This document shows positions 1 to 6,717 of a DNA stretch of 9,263 bases, piece after piece. How positions within the stretch are numbered: position 1 is the first letter of the stretch; every line of letters begins with the position of its first letter. The stretch is from contig NZ_JZWV01000858.1 of the NCBI RefSeq assembly GCF_000966975.1, forward strand, positions 1 through 9,263. Direction: 5' to 3'. The stretch is from Streptomyces katrae (GTDB lineage: Bacteria; Actinomycetota; Actinomycetes; Streptomycetales; Streptomycetaceae). Below the pieces are notes generated by a model. The model had not been told where the DNA came from. It ran no database searches and worked only from the letters and a program-made list of their open reading frames with translations. Position numbers and translations under genes: made by a program.

Positions 1-8
1 GCCCGGCC

Positions 9-26
9 CCGCCCGGTCCGGGGCGG
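9..26 (-). other. GC hairpin after comEA, near window edge
   Basis: CCGCCC/GGGCGG with a 6-nt loop lies 24 nt past the comEA stop. It may be a chance product of extreme GC content. A GTG at 27-29 could start the next gene but cannot be judged from the bases available. Confidence 0.2.
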
Positions 27-50
27 CACCCGCGCCGGGTCCCGTGGCGC

Positions 51-1004
51 TCACAGCCGGACCAGCTTCCGCAGCTCGGCGAACCTGCGCTCGCCGATGC
101 CGTCGACCTGCCGGAGGTCCTCCACGGCCCGGAACCCGCCCCGGGCGGTGCGGAACTCCACGATGTGCCGGGCGAGTACCGGACCGACCCCCGGCAGCCC
201 GTCCAGCTGCTCGGCGGTGGCACTACCGAGGCTCAGCGGGACGGAGCCGGGTCCGGAGCCGCCCACGGAACCCGGGCCGCCCGGCGCCGGCGGCGCGGTG
301 ACCCCCACCAGCACCTGCTCCCCGTCCACCAGCACCCGGGCCCGGTTGAGCCCGGAGGTGTCGGTACCCGGCCGCACTCCCCCGGCGGCGGCCAGCGCGT
401 CCTCCACCCGCGACCCGATGCGCCCACCGGAGCCGCCCGGGCCCCCTCCGGGCACCGGGGGCGGGGTCGCGGGCGGAGCCGGGGCGAGCACCGCCGGAGC
501 CGTCACCGGCTGCGGCCGGGCCGACCAGTACTGCTGGGCGGCGAACCCCACCGCCAGGGCCAGCACCACCCCCACGGCGGCCACGGCCCGGGGCTCCACC
601 CCGCACCGGGCCTGCACCCACACCGGCAACCGTTCCCGCACCGCCAACCACCGCCCGACGCCACCGCCGGCGCCCCCTGCCGTCCCCCCGGGCACAGCCT
701 CCGGCAGCGGCAACGCCCCGGACCCGGCCACCGGAGGCGACCCGGACACCGGAGCCGCCCCCGGCCCTGGCGTCGGAGAGCCCCGGCCCAGCAGCAGCTC
801 CGCCCGGCGGCGCACGGCGGCGGGGTCGGGCCGGGGCTGCGACCGGGCGCGGCGAAGGTCACGTAACCGCCCGTCGGACCGGGGCCCGCGCCCGGGCCCG
901 CTGCCCCCGCCCCGCCCGCGGGTGGTGTCGAACGGTCCGGATCCGGCGGCGTCGGGGGATCCGGGGTTTCCTGAGAGGCGCGGAGCGCGCGTTCGAAGAG
1001 TCAT
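51..1004 (-). CDS. comEA: ComEA-like helix-hairpin-helix DNA-binding protein
   Basis: This 317-residue protein has a long Pro/Gly/Arg-rich N-terminal region (1-138), probably cytoplasmic, one membrane helix at ~139-157 (AVAAVGVVLALAVGFAAQQ), a Pro/Gly linker, a partial SLBB domain at ~196-235 (IGSRVEDALAAAGGV ... LNRARVLVDGEQVLVGV) and a C-terminal double helix-hairpin-helix domain at ~258-317 with the hairpins LPGVGPVLA and VDGIGERRF. In competent bacteria ComEA binds incoming double-stranded DNA outside the membrane and passes it to the ComEC channel; its role in Streptomyces is unclear. The SLBB domain lacks the usual first strands (replaced by Pro/Gly sequence), and the normal NLNTA before the first hairpin reads SLGSA. 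The ATG at 1002-1004 has a -10-like TAGCGT 6 nt upstream and no ribosome site. comEC is expected next, left of the window. Confidence 0.9.
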   Translation of the reverse strand: MTLRTRAPRLSGNPGSPDAAGSGPFDTTRGRGGGSGPGRGPRSDGRLRDLRRARSQPRPDPAAVRRRAELLLGRGSPTPGPGAAPVSGSPPVAGSGALPLPEAVPGGTAGGAGGGVGRWLAVRERLPVWVQARCGVEPRAVAAVGVVLALAVGFAAQQYWSARPQPVTAPAVLAPAPPATPPPVPGGGPGGSGGRIGSRVEDALAAAGGVRPGTDTSGLNRARVLVDGEQVLVGVTAPPAPGGPGSVGGSGPGSVPLSLGSATAEQLDGLPGVGPVLARHIVEFRTARGGFRAVEDLRQVDGIGERRFAELRKLVRL

Positions 1005-1010
1005 GCCACG

Positions 1011-1016
1011 ACGCTA
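1011..1016 (-). promoter_or_regulatory. Possible -10 box giving a leaderless comEA mRNA
   Basis: TAGCGT (TAnnnT) ends 6 nt before the comEA ATG, which has no ribosome site. Transcription would then begin at about the start codon. No good -35 is visible. Confidence 0.4.
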
Positions 1017-1103
1017 GGGCCGATCCCCGGCCCCCGCTCGGAGCCCTCAATTCCGGTGCATAACCCGCCTCTTGTGGAAAACCCCGTCACCCGTTCCGGT
1101 GCG

Positions 1104-1234
1104 CCCCACAACGGAGGCACACCCCGCACCGGAGGTCACCCCACAACGGCGGTGCACCCCCACAGCGCCCCCACAACGGCGGTGCACCCCCAGAGCGCCC
1201 CCACAGCGGCCCCACAGCGGAGGCGCGCCCCACA
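1104..1234 (-). repeat. Cluster of TGTGGGG repeats between degV and comEA
   Basis: Seven exact copies of TGTGGGG on the minus strand (plus-strand CCCCACA at 1104, 1139, 1158, 1169, 1199, 1210 and 1228) and one variant (1188) occur in 131 nt. Most sit next to CGG or GCG. The stretch is noncoding, just after the degV stop and 100-230 nt upstream of comEA. Closely spaced G4/G5 runs on the minus strand could form G-quadruplexes. Confidence 0.8.
1141..1200. repeat. 30-nt tandem direct repeat (two copies, one mismatch)
   Basis: 1141-1170 and 1171-1200 are identical except at 1163 (C) versus 1193 (G). A partial third unit starts at 1201, and a diverged version begins near 1106. Each unit holds the palindrome GGTGCACC. 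The 30-nt period is close to three turns of the helix. Confidence 0.95.
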
Positions 1235-1249
1235 GCCGAACCGAACCCG

Positions 1250-2095
1250 TCAGCGCGGCGACACCACCGCAGCCAGCAGCCCCGGACCGGTGTGCGCGCC
1301 GATCACCGCGCCGACCTCGCTCACGTGCAGCTCGACCAGCCCCGGAATCCGCTCCCCCAGCCGCTGTGCGAGCTTCTCGGCCCGCTCGGGAGCGGCCAGG
1401 TGGTGGACCGCCACGTCGACGCTGCGCGTCCCGGCCCGCTCGACGGCGAGTTCCTCCAGCCGCGCGATGGCCCTGGAGGCCGTCCGTACCTTCTCCAGCA
1501 TCTCGATCCGCCCGCCCTCCAGCGTGAGCAGCGGCTTGACCGCCAGCGCCGAGCCGAGGAGGGCCTGCGCCGCCCCGATGCGTCCGCCGCGTCGCAGGTA
1601 GTCGAGGGTGTCCACGTAGAAGTACGCCGACATCTCCCCGGCCCGCTTCTCCGCGGCGGCCACCGCCTCGTCGACGGAACCCCCCGCCTCGGCCGTCTCG
1701 GCGGCGGCGAGGGCACAGAAGCCGAGGGCCATCGCGACCATGCCGGTGTCCACGACACGGACCGGCACCGGGGCCGTCTTCGCCGCGACCACGGCGGCGT
1801 CATGGGTGCCGGAGAACTCGGCGGAGAGGTGCAGGCTCACGATGCCGGTCGCACCGGCCTCAGCGGCCGCCCGGTAGGCCCGTACGAACTGCTCCGGGCC
1901 GGGGCGGGAGGTGGTGACGGGACGGCGTTTCTGGAGGGCCGCGGCCAGGCTGCGGGCCGAGATCTCGGTGCCCTCCTCCAGGGCCTCGTCACCCAGTACG
2001 ACGGTCAGGGGCACGGCGGTGATCCCGTGCCGCTCCATGGCCGGCGGGGGCAGATAGGCCGTGGAATCGGTGACGATCGCGACATGGCGGGACAT
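1250..2095 (-). CDS. DegV family protein (fatty-acid-binding, FakB-like)
   Basis: The 281-residue protein has the DegV fold landmarks in order: VTDSTAYLP at 8-16, TTSRPGP at 61-67, SAEFSGT at 91-97, VVDTGMVAMALG at 114-125, the very conserved LRRGGRI at 167-173, KPLL at 187-190 and GAHTGPG at 266-272. DegV proteins bind a single fatty acid in a cleft between two domains. In firmicutes FakB partners present it to the kinase FakA for phosphorylation. No FakA-like gene is in this window, so a kinase partner is not established. The protein is cytosolic, full length and uninterrupted. No ribosome site precedes the ATG, but a -10-like TAACCT lies 7 nt upstream, suggesting a leaderless transcript. 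A repeat-rich noncoding stretch separates it from comEA downstream. Confidence 0.93.
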   Translation of the reverse strand: MSRHVAIVTDSTAYLPPPAMERHGITAVPLTVVLGDEALEEGTEISARSLAAALQKRRPVTTSRPGPEQFVRAYRAAAEAGATGIVSLHLSAEFSGTHDAAVVAAKTAPVPVRVVDTGMVAMALGFCALAAAETAEAGGSVDEAVAAAEKRAGEMSAYFYVDTLDYLRRGGRIGAAQALLGSALAVKPLLTLEGGRIEMLEKVRTASRAIARLEELAVERAGTRSVDVAVHHLAAPERAEKLAQRLGERIPGLVELHVSEVGAVIGAHTGPGLLAAVVSPR

Positions 2096-2102
2096 GAGCC
2101 GG

Positions 2103-2108
2103 AGGTTA
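2103..2108 (-). promoter_or_regulatory. Possible -10 box giving a leaderless degV mRNA
   Basis: TAACCT (TAnnnT) ends 7 nt before the degV ATG, and no purine-rich ribosome site precedes that ATG. Both fit transcription starting at the start codon. No clear -35 hexamer is seen. Confidence 0.4.
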
Positions 2109-2202
2109 CCGCCCGAGGGGGCGATCCGGCAGCCCGAGCCACATCCGTCACCCCCTGCCTCCGCGACCTCCCCGGCCCCTCACCCCGTCACGGGAAGCGC
2201 GC

Positions 2203-2961
2203 TCAGGAAGTGGCCTCCCGCCGGGGAGCCTTCTGCCAGGGGTAGGACACCGCCGGTCCGGACGGATCCAGCGCGGGCCGCTCCGGAACCGAGGAGGCCC
2301 GCCCCGACGCCGCCGCACCGGCACCCGCACCCGACGCACCCGCACCCGCACCCGGCCCCTGACCGGCCTCCCACGCCGCCGCGGCGGCCGTCAGGTCGTC
2401 CACCGATTCCCGGGACCAGTCGCGCAGCGCGCTCGACTCGACCTCGATCTGTGCCGACAGCGCCGCCAGGTCCTCGTCGGCGAACTGCCGGGCCCGGTCG
2501 CGCGCCGACCAGCGCAGCGAATCCGCAGACTCGGTGATCTTGGCGGTGCGCTCCCGCAGCTCCGGCAGCCGCTCCGCGATCCGCTTGCGGTCGGGCTCCT
2601 GCTCCAGCCGCTTGAGCTCGTCGTCCAGCTCGTGCCCGTGCCGGCTCAGCCGCTCGAAGAGGGCGATCGACTCCTTCAGCGAGGCATCCGCCTGAACCCC
2701 CTGGTAGAGGGCCGCCTGCGTGGCGCGCATCGAGGTCCGCAGGTCCAGCCGCAGCTGCGCGAGCGCCCCCGTGACCCCGACCTGGCCGAGGCTCCTGGCC
2801 CTCAGGGTGGTGTCCTCGACCGTCCGGCGGGCCTGCGTGATCGTCCGGTCCACGCCGCGCTTCGCCGCGCCGACCGCCTTGACCGTGGCCCAGGCGCCCA
2901 GCCCCAGGAAGGCGAACAGCACCACCAGGGCAAAGATGATGACCAACGCGCCTACCTCCAT
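2203..2961 (-). CDS. Single-pass membrane protein with long helical domain, unknown function
   Basis: This 252-residue protein has one hydrophobic segment at about 5-27 (ALVIIFALVVLFAFLGLGAW) and then a long, highly charged, helix-forming region at ~30-198 rich in Arg, Glu, Leu and Ala, with no Cys and almost no Pro, likely coiled coil. A Gly-Ala low-complexity linker at ~201-220 leads to a Pro-containing C-terminal tail ending SYPWQKAPRREATS. The basic residues just after the membrane segment suggest an N-out, C-in anchor with the coiled coil in the cytoplasm, though this is inference. I chose ATG at 2959-2961 because GGAAGGGA lies just upstream and the membrane segment begins at once; the longer start at 3042 runs into the leuS terminator. 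It is separated from leuS by that terminator, and degV follows 107 nt downstream. I do not recognise a named family. Confidence 0.85.
   Translation of the reverse strand: MEVGALVIIFALVVLFAFLGLGAWATVKAVGAAKRGVDRTITQARRTVEDTTLRARSLGQVGVTGALAQLRLDLRTSMRATQAALYQGVQADASLKESIALFERLSRHGHELDDELKRLEQEPDRKRIAERLPELRERTAKITESADSLRWSARDRARQFADEDLAALSAQIEVESSALRDWSRESVDDLTAAAAAWEAGQGPGAGAGASGAGAGAAASGRASSVPERPALDPSGPAVSYPWQKAPRREATS
2315..2353. repeat. GCACCC hexamer-type simple repeat
   Basis: Imperfect tandem GCACCC/GCACCG units encode the Gly-Ala linker of the coiled-coil membrane protein on the minus strand (GAGAGASGAGAGA). Such tracts can vary in unit number by slippage without shifting the frame. 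Confidence 0.65.
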
Positions 2962-3008
2962 GAGGTTCCCTTCCCCGGCCTTTTCCCGTCCCCTCCACCG
3001 TAAACGCC

Positions 3009-3051
3009 ACGGGCAGGTCGGGGGTTCCGATCGAACCCCCAACCTGCCCGT
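3009..3051 (-). terminator. Strong hairpin terminator after leuS
   Basis: Two perfect arms of 10 bp (ACGGGCAGGT/ACCTGCCCGT) and 7 bp (GGGGGTT/AACCCCC), separated by one mismatch and closed by a 7-nt loop, form a 17-bp hairpin 42 nt after the leuS stop. There is no strong T-tract on either side, as is common for Streptomyces terminators. It separates leuS from the next gene. Confidence 0.85.
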
Positions 3052-3093
3052 ACGGGATCACCCCGAGAAGCCGGCCTCCAGGACCGCAGGCCG

Positions 3094-5964
3094 TCAGATG
3101 ACGATGTTCACCAGCTTCGGCGCGCGCACGATCACCTTGCGGATCTCGGCGCCGCCCAGCGCGGCGACGACGGCCGCGTCGGTGACCGCCAGCTGCTCCA
3201 GGTCGGCCTCCGAGATGGCCGGCGGCACCTCCAGGCGGGCCTTGACCTTGCCCTTGACCTGGACCACGCAGGTGACGGTCTCGTCCACGACGTACGCCGG
3301 GTCGGCGACCGGGAAGTCCTGGTGGACCACCGAGTCGGTGTGGCCCAGGCGGTGCCACAGCTCCTCGGCGATGTGCGGGGCCAGCGGGGCGATCAGCAGC
3401 ACCAGGCGCTCGGCCACGGACCGCTCCAGCGGGCGGCCCGCCTTCGTCAGGGTGTTGTTCAGCTCGGTGATCTTGGCGATGGCGGTGTTGAACCGCAGGC
3501 CCGCCATGTCCGAGCCGGCCCCGTCAATGGCCTTGTGCAGGGCGCGCAGGGTGTCCTCGGCGGGCTCGGCGTCGACGACCGTCACCGCGCCCGTCTCCTC
3601 GTCCACGATGTTGCGCCACAGGCGCTGGAGCAGCCGGTACTGGCCGACGACGGCGCGGGTGTCCCACGGACGGGAGACGTCCAGCGGGCCCATCGCCATC
3701 TCGTACAGGCGCAGCGTGTCGGCGCCGTACTCCTCGCAGATCTCGTCCGGGGTGACGGCGTTCTTCAGGGACTTGCCCATCTTGCCCAGCTCGCGCTTGA
3801 CCGGCTCGCCCTCGAAGAAGAACTTGCCGTCGCGCTCCTCGACCTCGGCGGCCGCGACCGGGAAGCCGCGCTCGTCACGGTAGACGTAGGCCTGGATCAT
3901 GCCCTGGTTGAACAGCTTGTGGAACGGCTCGACCGAGGACACGTGTCCCAGGTCGAACAGCACCTTGGACCAGAAGCGCGCGTACAGCAGGTGCAGCACC
4001 GCGTGCTCGGCGCCGCCCACGTACAGGTCGACGCCGCCGTGCGGGGCGCTCTCGCGCGGACCCATCCAGTACTGCTCGATCTCCGGGTCGACCAGCGCGT
4101 CCGCGTTGTGCGGGTCCAGGTAGCGCAGCTCGTACCAGCAGGAGCCGGCCCAGTTCGGCATGGTGTTGGTCTCGCGGCGGTACGACCGCACCCCGCGGCC
4201 GTCGCCCAGGTCCAGCTCCACGTTGACCCAGTCGGCCTTGCGCGAGAGCGGGGTCTCCGGCTTGGAGCCGGCGTCGTCGGGCTCGAAGGTGCGCGGGGAG
4301 TAGTCCTCGACCTCGGGCAGCTCCAGCGGGAGCATCGACTCGGGCAGCGAGTGGGCGACGCCGTCCTCGTCGTAGACGATCGGGAAGGGCTCGCCCCAGT
4401 AGCGCTGGCGGCTGAACAGCCAGTCGCGCAGGCGGAAGTTGACGGTGCCCTCGCCGAGGCCCCGCTCGGCCAGCCAGTCGGTGATGGCGGCCTTGGCCTC
4501 GACCACGCCCAGGCCGTCCAGGGAGATGCCCTCGCCGGACGAGTTGACCAGCTTGGCGTCGTAGGAGCCGAAGGCGTCCTCCCACTCGGCCGGGTCGGTG
4601 CCGCGGCCGTCCGTGGGCTCGACCACGCAGCGCATCGGCAGCTCGAAGGCGCGGGCGAACTCGAAGTCGCGGGCGTCGTGCGCCGGGACGGCCATGATCG
4701 CGCCGGTGCCGTAGCCCATCAGCACGTAGTCGGCGATGAAGACGGGGACCTTCTCGCCGCTGACCGGGTTGACGGCGTACTCGCCGGTGAAGACGCCGGT
4801 CTTCTCCTTGGCGTCGGCCTGCCGCTCGACGTCGGACTTGGCGCCGGCCTGCTTGCGGTACGCGGCCACGGCCTCGGCCGGGGTGGCGTGTCCGCCGGTC
4901 CACGCCTCGCGGGTGCCCTCGGGCCAGGCGGCCGGGACGAACTTCTCGACCAGCGGGTGCTCGGGCGCCAGCACCATGTAGGTGGCGCCGAACAGGGTGT
5001 CGGGGCGGGTGGTGAAGACGGTGATCGCCTCGTCGCCCAGGGCGAAGTCGACGCGGGCGCCCTCGCTGCGGCCGATCCAGTTCCGCTGCTGCAGCTTGAT
5101 GGCCTCGGGCCAGTCCAGCGCGTCCAGGTCGTCCAGCAGCCGGTCGGCGTACGCGGTGATGCGCATGTTCCACTGGCTCAGCCGGGACTTGAAGACGGGG
5201 AAGTTGCCGCGCTCGGACCGGCCGTCGGCGGTGACCTCCTCGTTGGCCAGCACGGTGCCCAGGCCGGGACACCAGTTGACGGGCGCGTCCGAGGCGTAGG
5301 CCAGCCGGTACCCGTTCAGCACGTCGGCGCGCTCGGCGGCGGTCAGCTCGGCCCAGGCGCGGCCCCCGGGGACCTCACGGGTGCCGTTCTCGAAGGCGGC
5401 GACCAGCTCGGCGATCGGGCGGGCCTTGTTCGCGTCCGTGTCGTAGTAGGAGTTGTAGATCTGCAGGAAGATCCACTGGGTCCACTTGTAGTACTCCGGG
5501 TCGATCGTCGCGAACGACCGGCGCTTGTCGTGGCCCAGGCCCAGGCGGCGCAGCTGGGCCTTCATGTTCTCGATGTTCGCCTCGGTCGACACGCGCGGGT
5601 GCGTGCCGGTCTGCACGGCGTACTGCTCGGCCGGCAGGCCGAAGGCGTCGAAGCCCAGGGTGTGCAGGACGTTGTGGCCGGACATGCGCTGGTGACGGGC
5701 GTAGACGTCGGTGGCGATGTACCCGAGCGGGTGACCGACGTGCAGGCCCGCACCGGAGGGGTACGGGAACATGTCCATGATGAACTTCTTGGGCCGGGCG
5801 ACGACCGCCGGGTCGCCGGCCAGGTCACCGCTCGGGTTGGGCGCCTCGTAGGTGCCCTCCGCGTCCCATACGTCCTGCCAGCGTGCCTCGATGTCGGCGG
5901 CCATGGCGGCCGTGTAACGGTGCCCCTCGGCCGCCTCGGGGGCCGGGGTGTTCGTCTCGCTCAT
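3094..5964 (-). CDS. leuS: Leucyl-tRNA synthetase
   Basis: This 956-residue class I aminoacyl-tRNA synthetase charges tRNA-Leu with leucine in the cytosol. Visible landmarks are the HIGH motif as HVGH (75-78) in [13 protein letters not shown], the CP1 editing-domain threonine-rich TTRPDT (318-323), the editing motif [15 protein letters not shown] with conserved H429-D430, and the KMSKS loop as KMGKS (728-732). An anticodon-binding helical region and the typical LVNIVI end follow. Length fits the bacterial enzyme. I chose ATG at 5962-5964 because the protein then starts in a short variable tail before the conserved HRYTAA...ARWQ region and is preceded by CAGGA. The in-frame start at 6030 would lie inside the attenuator terminator. 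The gene is controlled from the attenuator at 6015-6128 and closed by the terminator at 3009-3051. No truncation or frameshift is visible. Confidence 0.98.
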   Translation of the reverse strand: MSETNTPAPEAAEGHRYTAAMAADIEARWQDVWDAEGTYEAPNPSGDLAGDPAVVARPKKFIMDMFPYPSGAGLHVGHPLGYIATDVYARHQRMSGHNVLHTLGFDAFGLPAEQYAVQTGTHPRVSTEANIENMKAQLRRLGLGHDKRRSFATIDPEYYKWTQWIFLQIYNSYYDTDANKARPIAELVAAFENGTREVPGGRAWAELTAAERADVLNGYRLAYASDAPVNWCPGLGTVLANEEVTADGRSERGNFPVFKSRLSQWNMRITAYADRLLDDLDALDWPEAIKLQQRNWIGRSEGARVDFALGDEAITVFTTRPDTLFGATYMVLAPEHPLVEKFVPAAWPEGTREAWTGGHATPAEAVAAYRKQAGAKSDVERQADAKEKTGVFTGEYAVNPVSGEKVPVFIADYVLMGYGTGAIMAVPAHDARDFEFARAFELPMRCVVEPTDGRGTDPAEWEDAFGSYDAKLVNSSGEGISLDGLGVVEAKAAITDWLAERGLGEGTVNFRLRDWLFSRQRYWGEPFPIVYDEDGVAHSLPESMLPLELPEVEDYSPRTFEPDDAGSKPETPLSRKADWVNVELDLGDGRGVRSYRRETNTMPNWAGSCWYELRYLDPHNADALVDPEIEQYWMGPRESAPHGGVDLYVGGAEHAVLHLLYARFWSKVLFDLGHVSSVEPFHKLFNQGMIQAYVYRDERGFPVAAAEVEERDGKFFFEGEPVKRELGKMGKSLKNAVTPDEICEEYGADTLRLYEMAMGPLDVSRPWDTRAVVGQYRLLQRLWRNIVDEETGAVTVVDAEPAEDTLRALHKAIDGAGSDMAGLRFNTAIAKITELNNTLTKAGRPLERSVAERLVLLIAPLAPHIAEELWHRLGHTDSVVHQDFPVADPAYVVDETVTCVVQVKGKVKARLEVPPAISEADLEQLAVTDAAVVAALGGAEIRKVIVRAPKLVNIVI

Positions 5965-6014
5965 GATTCCTGAAGCTCCATCGATCGTCTCTGCCGTCTC
6001 TGCCTGCCCAAACG

Positions 6015-6038
6015 AAAAAACCCCTCGCACAGGAGGGG
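6015..6038 (-). terminator. Attenuator terminator upstream of leuS
   Basis: A 6-bp stem CCCCTC/GAGGGG with loop CTGTGC is followed at once by six T's on the minus strand, 50 nt upstream of the leuS ATG and 2 nt after the leader hairpin. A classic intrinsic terminator placed before a gene rather than after one is expected for attenuation. Confidence 0.85.
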
Positions 6039-6040
6039 AC

Positions 6041-6087
6041 GCCGCGCCGATGCCGACCTTCTCGGGGTCGGTGCTGCTCAGCGCGGC
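6041..6087 (-). promoter_or_regulatory. Long leader hairpin of the leuS attenuator
   Basis: In the transcript GCCGCGCTGA (from 6087 down to 6078, including the leader stop codon) can pair with TCGGCGCGGC (6050 to 6041) over ten base pairs with one G-U. Inside is a second perfect stem, CCGACC/GGTCGG, with a 7-nt loop (6053-6071). A translating ribosome would disrupt the outer stem. The CCTTCT in the Leu codons can also pair with AGAAGG in the inner loop region, and GACCCC (6064-6069) can pair with GGGGTT of the terminator, so alternative folds exist. Which one is the antiterminator is not settled. Confidence 0.6.
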
Positions 6088-6116
6088 TCGGTAAGCAGAA
6101 GGCGTACGGCACGCAT
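6078..6116 (-). CDS. leuS leader peptide with three consecutive Leu codons
   Basis: A 12-codon frame reads [12 protein letters not shown] and then TGA, with residues 6-8 encoded CTT-CTG-CTT. Two of these are CTT, a rare Leu codon in DNA this GC-rich. Its probable role is to sense Leu-tRNA supply: a ribosome stalled on the Leu codons would change folding of the downstream RNA and decide whether transcription continues into leuS. The peptide itself is unlikely to have a function. It begins about 6 nt after a -10 box with no ribosome site, suggesting leaderless translation. Its last codons and stop form one arm of the following long hairpin (6041-6087), and an intrinsic terminator lies 40 nt beyond the stop. 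Three Leu codons in twelve, immediately upstream of leuS and followed by a terminator, are unlikely to be chance. Confidence 0.78.
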   Translation of the reverse strand: MRAVRLLLTEPR

Positions 6117-6122
6117 GGCGTC

Positions 6123-6128
6123 AGGGTA
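6123..6128 (-). promoter_or_regulatory. -10 box for the leuS leader transcript
   Basis: TACCCT (TAnnnT pattern) ends 6 nt before the ATG of the leuS leader peptide. At normal spacing transcription would start at or next to the A of that ATG, giving a leaderless leader mRNA; this fits the lack of any ribosome site before the leader ATG. No convincing -35 hexamer is visible. Confidence 0.5.
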
Positions 6129-6170
6129 CCGCAGGGGCCCGTGCGGCCGCTCTGCCGTTCCGCACAACGA

Positions 6171-6203
6171 GAAGAGGGCCACCCTTTCCGGGTGACCCTC
6201 TTC
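6171..6203 (-). terminator. Hairpin terminator after tRNA-Ala copy 2
   Basis: A 13-bp stem (GAAGAGGG + CACCC against GGGTG + CCCTCTTC, one mismatch at 6179/6195) with a 5-nt loop starts 7 nt after the tRNA. The T-tract is weak (TCGTTGT). It separates the tRNA transcript from the leuS regulatory region. Confidence 0.82.
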
Positions 6204-6210
6204 CACACTG

Positions 6211-6283
6211 TGGAGCTAAGGAGAATTGAACTCCTGACCTCCTGCATGCCATGCAGGCGCTCTACCAACTGAGCTATAGCCCC
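6211..6283 (-). tRNA. tRNA-Ala(GGC), copy 2
   Basis: The 73-nt sequence is identical to copy 1 at 6808-6880: complete cloverleaf, GGC anticodon, G3:U70 identity pair, no encoded CCA. It lies between the zinc-ribbon gene and the leuS leader and has its own hairpin terminator directly downstream, so it should not be cotranscribed with leuS. Confidence 0.98.
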
Positions 6284-6349
6284 TTGTTTCTCTCTGCCGC
6301 CGGGCCCCTTCTCGGTTTCCCTTGCCGGTTCCCCCTGGCGACATCGAGA

Positions 6350-6355
6350 ACATTA
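6350..6355 (-). promoter_or_regulatory. Possible -10 box for tRNA-Ala copy 2
   Basis: TAATGT fits the actinobacterial TAnnnT -10 pattern and lies 66 nt upstream of the mature tRNA. The only -35 candidate is a weak TTGGTC 16 nt upstream. Confidence 0.3.
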
Positions 6356-6375
6356 CACGGTCATGGCCCCAGACC

Positions 6376-6399
6376 AAAAATCGGTTTCCCGAAGGGCCG
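6376..6399 (-). terminator. Possible terminator of the zinc-ribbon gene
   Basis: On the minus strand CGG-CCC-TTC-GGG-(AAA bulge)-CCG is followed by A and five T's, about 30 nt after the stop codon. The stem is short and bulged, but the T-run is unusual for this GC-rich DNA. Confidence 0.4.
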
Positions 6400-6429
6400 T
6401 TATGTCCGTTTCGCCCACCATTGACCCCG

Positions 6430-6663
6430 TCATGCCCGGGCGAACTGGTAGAAGCGCTTGAGCGTGCAGTGCTCGTCGAGGAGCCGGCCGTAGATCGGCT
6501 CGCCCTCCAGCTCCCGGTACGTCTCGATGGGGTCGCCTTTTATGATCAGCGCCCGCGCGCATTCCTCGCACCAGTACTGGTAGTCGGGATTGACCGGCTC
6601 CATGTCCCGAACGATCGGCGTGCCGTTGTTGCACCAGTCGCACCGCCGCCGGTGTGCACCCAT
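6430..6663 (-). CDS. Small two-CxxC zinc-ribbon protein, unknown function
   Basis: A 77-residue protein with two cysteine pairs, C8-D-W-C11 and C32-E-E-C35, spaced as in a treble-clef or zinc-ribbon knuckle that would bind one Zn2+; H65 and C66 follow. The rest is mixed charge with no membrane segment or signal peptide, so it is probably cytosolic. The ATG at 6661-6663 is preceded by a strong GGGAGGGAG ribosome site ten nt upstream. Third codon positions are mostly G/C, supporting real coding, but one spot (I41-K42) uses ATA-AAA, rare in this kind of genome. It sits alone between two identical tRNA-Ala genes, each with its own terminator, so it appears to be a separate transcription unit. I do not recognise a specific family. 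Nucleic-acid or protein binding would be typical for such a fold, but that is inference. Confidence 0.82.
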   Translation of the reverse strand: MGAHRRRCDWCNNGTPIVRDMEPVNPDYQYWCEECARALIIKGDPIETYRELEGEPIYGRLLDEHCTLKRFYQFARA

Positions 6664-6717
6664 CCGTCAGCGACTCCCTCCCGCGTCGGACCGTCGTGTC
6701 CCCCTCCGGCCGTCCCG

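Noticed and set aside
1073..1081. DnaA-box-like TGTGGAAAA
   Set aside because: One mismatch to the Streptomyces DnaA box and a single site; the expected gene context of an origin (dnaA, dnaN) is absent.
1104..1234. CRISPR array
   Set aside because: The repeats are immediately tandem with no unique spacers of uniform length, and no cas genes are present.
1056..1601. Plus-strand frame with a 10-residue repeat (TTAVHPHSAP/TTAVHPQSAP)
   Set aside because: The repeat is the DNA-level 30-nt duplication; most of the frame is antisense to degV and has biased, featureless composition.
2990..3030. SigR/ECF-type promoter (GGAAC-N18-GTT) before the coiled-coil gene
   Set aside because: The GGAAC lies inside the leuS terminator stem and the -35 is not the standard GGAAT; chance is likely.
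3322..5973. 883-codon plus-strand open frame opposite leuS
   Set aside because: It is the shadow of leuS caused by GC-rich third positions; its product is low-complexity (Val/Gly/Leu/Asp/Gln/Arg) and has no recognisable motif.
5965..6030. Longer leuS N terminus starting at 6030
   Set aside because: It would begin inside the attenuator terminator stem and add 22 residues unlike the family; ATG at 5964 has a CAGGA just upstream.
6015..6128. T-box riboswitch for leuS
   Set aside because: The region is too short for a T-box specifier stem plus antiterminator, and I found no T-box consensus; a Leu-codon leader peptide explains it better.
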